Position numbers and translations under genes: made by a program. A DNA stretch of 43,277 bases from Clostridia bacterium. GTDB lineage: Bacteria; Bacillota; Clostridia; Oscillospirales; Acutalibacteraceae. Where the stretch lies: positions 1-43,277 of the forward strand of contig CAAGBN010000025.1 in assembly GCA_900768075.1 (NCBI GenBank), in the 5' to 3' direction. This document shows, piece after piece, positions 40,993 to 43,277 of this stretch. The notes beneath the pieces are model-generated. The model did not search any database. It was not told where the DNA came from and was given only the letters and a program-made list of their open reading frames with translations. Numbering within the stretch: the stretch's first letter is position 1; the number at the start of each line of letters is the position of its first letter.

Positions 40993-41658
40993 ATGAGGCA
41001 ACCGTCCATAAGTCAGTATCTATTATCTACATGTTTATATACCATTGATGAGTTTAATGAGCAATATGGGCATTTATCCAAAGAAGAATTGAAAAAAATT
41101 GCTGATGAAAAGTTTAATGAGATGGATATTACCGTTAGACTAGGTTATCCATTTAAGCAAATGGTTCATTATACTGTTGGCGATTTGAAGGAAAAAGGAA
41201 GTAAAGTAAATCATGATCTTTATGTTGAGTCAAAAGATTTCAAGGTTGAAATAAAGTATTTGAAAAATTGGCTATCAAAAGCAGGGACTTATTCTAACAG
41301 TAAAGAATGGTCTGAATATCAAAAAGATTTTGATTGGCTTACAGAGGAAATAGAAAAAGGGTTTAAATATAAAAGGGCGTTTGTTATAGGTTGGTTCAAT
41401 TGTGTTGATACAATTTCACGATATTTACAATTAGGAACCGGTCGTGGAAACAAACCTTTTGTAAGTGAAGAGAGAGTTGCGTATTTGCCTTTCATTAGAA
41501 AAACAAAACCTCAAACTCGTACAACGGATTTGATATACAACTATGATATTGCTTATGAGCCAACATCTCTTAATTTAATCGGAGAAAGTAATCCTAATAT
41601 AAATTGTATTTTTTTAGGAAATAAAGATGATGTTTTCCATTTTGCTATATATTATTAA
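40993..41658 (+). CDS. PD-(D/E)XK nuclease-like protein
   Basis: The 221-residue protein starts at the ATG after GGAGGGG. Residues 75-88 give H-D75-L-Y-V...V-E86-I-K88, the D-Xn-ExK pattern of restriction-endonuclease-like folds, within alternating beta/alpha sequence; the later R-A-F-V-I-G-W-F would be a core strand. No methyltransferase or specificity subunit is beside it, so a classical restriction system is not supported. It could be a repair, mobile-element or stand-alone defence nuclease. AT-rich codon use differs from the core genes. It is driven by the promoter-attenuator shared with the LRR gene and followed by a zinc-ribbon protein 24 bases later. The fold call rests on one motif. 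Confidence 0.55.
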   Translation: MRQPSISQYLLSTCLYTIDEFNEQYGHLSKEELKKIADEKFNEMDITVRLGYPFKQMVHYTVGDLKEKGSKVNHDLYVESKDFKVEIKYLKNWLSKAGTYSNSKEWSEYQKDFDWLTEEIEKGFKYKRAFVIGWFNCVDTISRYLQLGTGRGNKPFVSEERVAYLPFIRKTKPQTRTTDLIYNYDIAYEPTSLNLIGESNPNINCIFLGNKDDVFHFAIYY

Positions 41659-41682
41659 TGATGTTTAAAAGGAGAGAAAATA

Positions 41683-42795
41683 ATGGCACTTATTAAATGT
41701 CCTGAATGTGGAAAGAAAATATCAGATAAGGCGGATGCTTGTATTAATTGTGGTTGTCCGTTATCAGAATTTAATAAACAACAAATAAAAATCCATAGTG
41801 AACCAACGGATAACAAAGAATATTTCGATAAAGAAACATCATTAAATTATAGAAAAGGCTCAAAAAATAACAGAGGAAAAAATAAGGGATTTATTGCTAT
41901 TTTTGTTATAATATTTATATTAATAATCGTTGTTTGTGCCTCTATGATTAATAAACAACCCCATAATGATTCTGCGTTAAATTCAACTATAGATTCAAAT
42001 ATTGAAATGGTTATAGAAATACTACACTCTGAAAAAGAAACAGTTTTATCAAGTTTTTCAGCCGCCACAGAAGAGGGTGGAATAATACTTATACCCGGCT
42101 CTTTTGCAGAATTGAAAGGTACATATAAAGTGTTTACAGAGGATGATGCTATTTCACGAGTTATTTTTGTAAGAGACGAAGAAATAAAAGATGGTGATAA
42201 AATCGTAAATGCCATTTCTTCTTGTTTGGGTGATTATGAGACTTATGATAAAGAGTGGAATAAGTATGATTGGAAAACAGAAGAGTTAAAATTAATGCTG
42301 TACATAGATGAAAGAATTTATTTCGACCTTAACAACAGCAATGAGTTTGATTCAGACAAAAACGAAAACTCAAGTATAAAAGAACGTGCTGAAGCAAACG
42401 ATTACGATGAATTCAAATATGCGGTTGATGAATGCATACACTATGTTCCTGATTGCAATCTTGATTTAGATTATACCGATAACGACAACTCTTATTCTAT
42501 AAATATTAATGATGAGATTATTGGTATATTTGGAACAGAAATTGAGTCTTGGGATGCTGTTGCCCTTACCGACCCTGACAAAGACAACGCTCTGCTTCAT
42601 CATAAACAAATATCTATTGCATTGATTATGGCTTGTGATTCAGATATTTCTTATGAAGATGCAAAAAAGATATTTGATGAAGCGAATGAGGAAGGTAGTG
42701 CAATGATTTCTGCAGGAATATATTTCTTTGAAGGTGTTTCAGATGGAATGTATGCAGGCGGTGTTGACATCACTTGGTTAGGGTCAAGTTTTTAA
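41683..42795 (+). CDS. zinc-ribbon single-pass membrane protein
   Basis: The 370-residue protein has an N-terminal zinc ribbon (C6-x2-C9, C20-x2-C23), a Lys-rich linker, one membrane helix at residues about 70-88, and an acidic outer domain with no motif that I recognise. It resembles the many clostridial zinc-ribbon-anchored proteins with an extracytoplasmic domain. AAAGGAGAG precedes the ATG. No terminator separates it from the nuclease-like gene, so they are probably co-transcribed. Function is unknown. Confidence 0.75.
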   Translation: MALIKCPECGKKISDKADACINCGCPLSEFNKQQIKIHSEPTDNKEYFDKETSLNYRKGSKNNRGKNKGFIAIFVIIFILIIVVCASMINKQPHNDSALNSTIDSNIEMVIEILHSEKETVLSSFSAATEEGGIILIPGSFAELKGTYKVFTEDDAISRVIFVRDEEIKDGDKIVNAISSCLGDYETYDKEWNKYDWKTEELKLMLYIDERIYFDLNNSNEFDSDKNENSSIKERAEANDYDEFKYAVDECIHYVPDCNLDLDYTDNDNSYSININDEIIGIFGTEIESWDAVALTDPDKDNALLHHKQISIALIMACDSDISYEDAKKIFDEANEEGSAMISAGIYFFEGVSDGMYAGGVDITWLGSSF

Positions 42796-42843
42796 TTTAT
42801 AGGAAAATAAAAACTAAAAAAACAACTATTGGATAAAAACTTA

Positions 42844-42898
42844 AGTCAGACATTTAACAGATAAATAATCATTGATTATTACTATTAAATGTCTGACT
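42844..42898. repeat. 14-bp perfect inverted repeat with nested dyad
   Basis: AGTCAGACATTTAA (42844) and TTAAATGTCTGACT (42885) are perfect inverted copies, enclosing ATAATC/GATTAT around ATT. There is no T run beyond the stem, so it is a poor intrinsic terminator. It lies between the zinc-ribbon gene and a recombinase fragment and could be a recombination site, an operator, or an atypical terminator. Confidence 0.55.
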
Positions 42899-42909
42899 AA
42901 ATTTATATA

Positions 42910-43023
42910 TCAACTCTCCAAAAGAGATACATATTTATAAACCGTTGTTCTGCTCAGACCACACACCCTCGCAAACTCTGAAAGGTTCAGATTCATCCGT
43001 CTGCTCCCTTTGGTCGCATCCAC
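42910..43023 (-). pseudogene. C-terminal HTH fragment of a site-specific recombinase
   Basis: Read leftward, 37 codons encode D-A-T-K-G-S-R-R-M followed by LSEFARVCGLSRTTVYKYV and a stop. That is the helix-turn-helix tail typical of resolvase/invertase-type serine recombinases. The frame is stopped just upstream, where an interspersed repeat begins, and the catalytic domain is missing from the window. It is therefore a relic of mobile DNA next to the tRNA. Confidence 0.65.
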
Positions 43024-43277
43024 CTATTCTGATAGGAGAGTCTCGACTCATCCACCGCAAGCGGTCCCCCTTCCCTAAAAGGGAAGGCAAGATAGGCTCT
43101 CCTTTTAGGAGAGCTGTCAGCTCTGCTGACTGAGAGGTTATTGGCTCCCTCCCCAAGAGAGCTGTCAGCTTTGCTGATTGAGGGAGTCGTCTCGGCGGGT
43201 AGCTTTCTCTCCCACACCGCCGACTTTGTCGCGTACCGATAAAATAAGGACGGCCAATGGCCGCCCCTACATTCATT
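43024..43277. repeat. interspersed repeat cluster at the right edge
   Basis: No gene is supported here. The first part (43045-43090) repeats the core found at 17303-17349 (GACTCATCCACCGC, GCGGTCCCC, CTTCCCT/AGGGAAGG). Next come two roughly 30-bp direct copies of a GAGAGCTGTCAGCT-type unit (about 43108 and 43156), then a palindrome GGCGGCCAATGGCCGTCC-like near the end. Such units are scattered between genes in Oscillospiraceae. The block may continue beyond the window. Confidence 0.65.

Noticed and set aside
42935..43276. 113-codon leftward frame at the right edge
   Set aside because: It is a low-complexity translation of the interspersed repeats and runs out of frame with the genuine recombinase HTH fragment.

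Overview
The window looks like a chromosomal segment of an anaerobic, spore-lineage Clostridium-class Firmicute, most like the Oscillospiraceae/Ruminococcaceae. The reasons are the gene families (SpoVAC/SpoVAD, SpoVB-type flippase, HemZ, RqcP, a TnpV/DUF6809 mobile-element pair), moderate GC, strong GGAGG ribosome sites, clean TTGaca-17-TAtaaT promoters and the short interspersed repeats. No rRNA, CRISPR array or intact integrase was found; one tRNA gene is present.

Layout. Positions 1-11588 are accessory, AT-richer DNA: the 3' end of a nitroreductase gene, a two-gene module led by a predicted single-chain two-barrel RNA polymerase (RdRP/YonO-like, D-F-D-G-D motif), a giant secreted leucine-rich-repeat/hydrolase protein, and the small mobile-element proteins TnpV and DUF6809. 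This block abuts, and has cut off, spoVAD. Core DNA runs from about 11589 to 40710: spoVAC; DUF1015 with an alanyl-tRNA editing protein; VanY-like carboxypeptidase; ZIP transporter; a long leftward run recJ-relA-dtd-MBL hydrolase-hemZ-nucleoside kinase-spoVB-mazG-HU-rqcP; an acyltransferase/DUF6320/recQ run; a 41-residue small-protein gene; nagB with a fibronectin-type partner; an ABC exporter; a TetR regulator facing a sodium-dependent transporter; a PHP phosphatase; a glycerophosphodiesterase; and tRNA-Val(GAC). Positions 40711-43277, just past the tRNA, are again accessory: a PD-(D/E)XK nuclease-like protein, a zinc-ribbon membrane protein, a recombinase fragment and interspersed repeats.

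The two most unusual signals are these. First, the polymerase module at 681-4576, which has no phage genes beside it. Second, a duplicated promoter-leader cassette in front of two unrelated accessory genes 30 kb apart (the LRR protein and the nuclease). Each copy can form a terminator hairpin or a mutually exclusive antiterminator, and base changes between the copies preserve both folds. The nuclease copy carries an extra 100-nt, strongly self-complementary segment starting near the predicted transcription start. It is flanked by copies of an 8-bp sequence and may be either a sensor domain or a tiny insertion.

How genes work together. The recJ-to-rqcP run joins DNA repair, stringent response, translation quality control (Dtd, RqcP), haem synthesis, nucleotide clean-up and cell-wall lipid flipping, as in other Clostridia, but two non-coding elements with terminal inverted repeats sit inside it. 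The spoVA operon is broken after the first 212 or so codons of spoVAD, so dipicolinate uptake and sporulation are probably lost unless the interrupting DNA can be excised.
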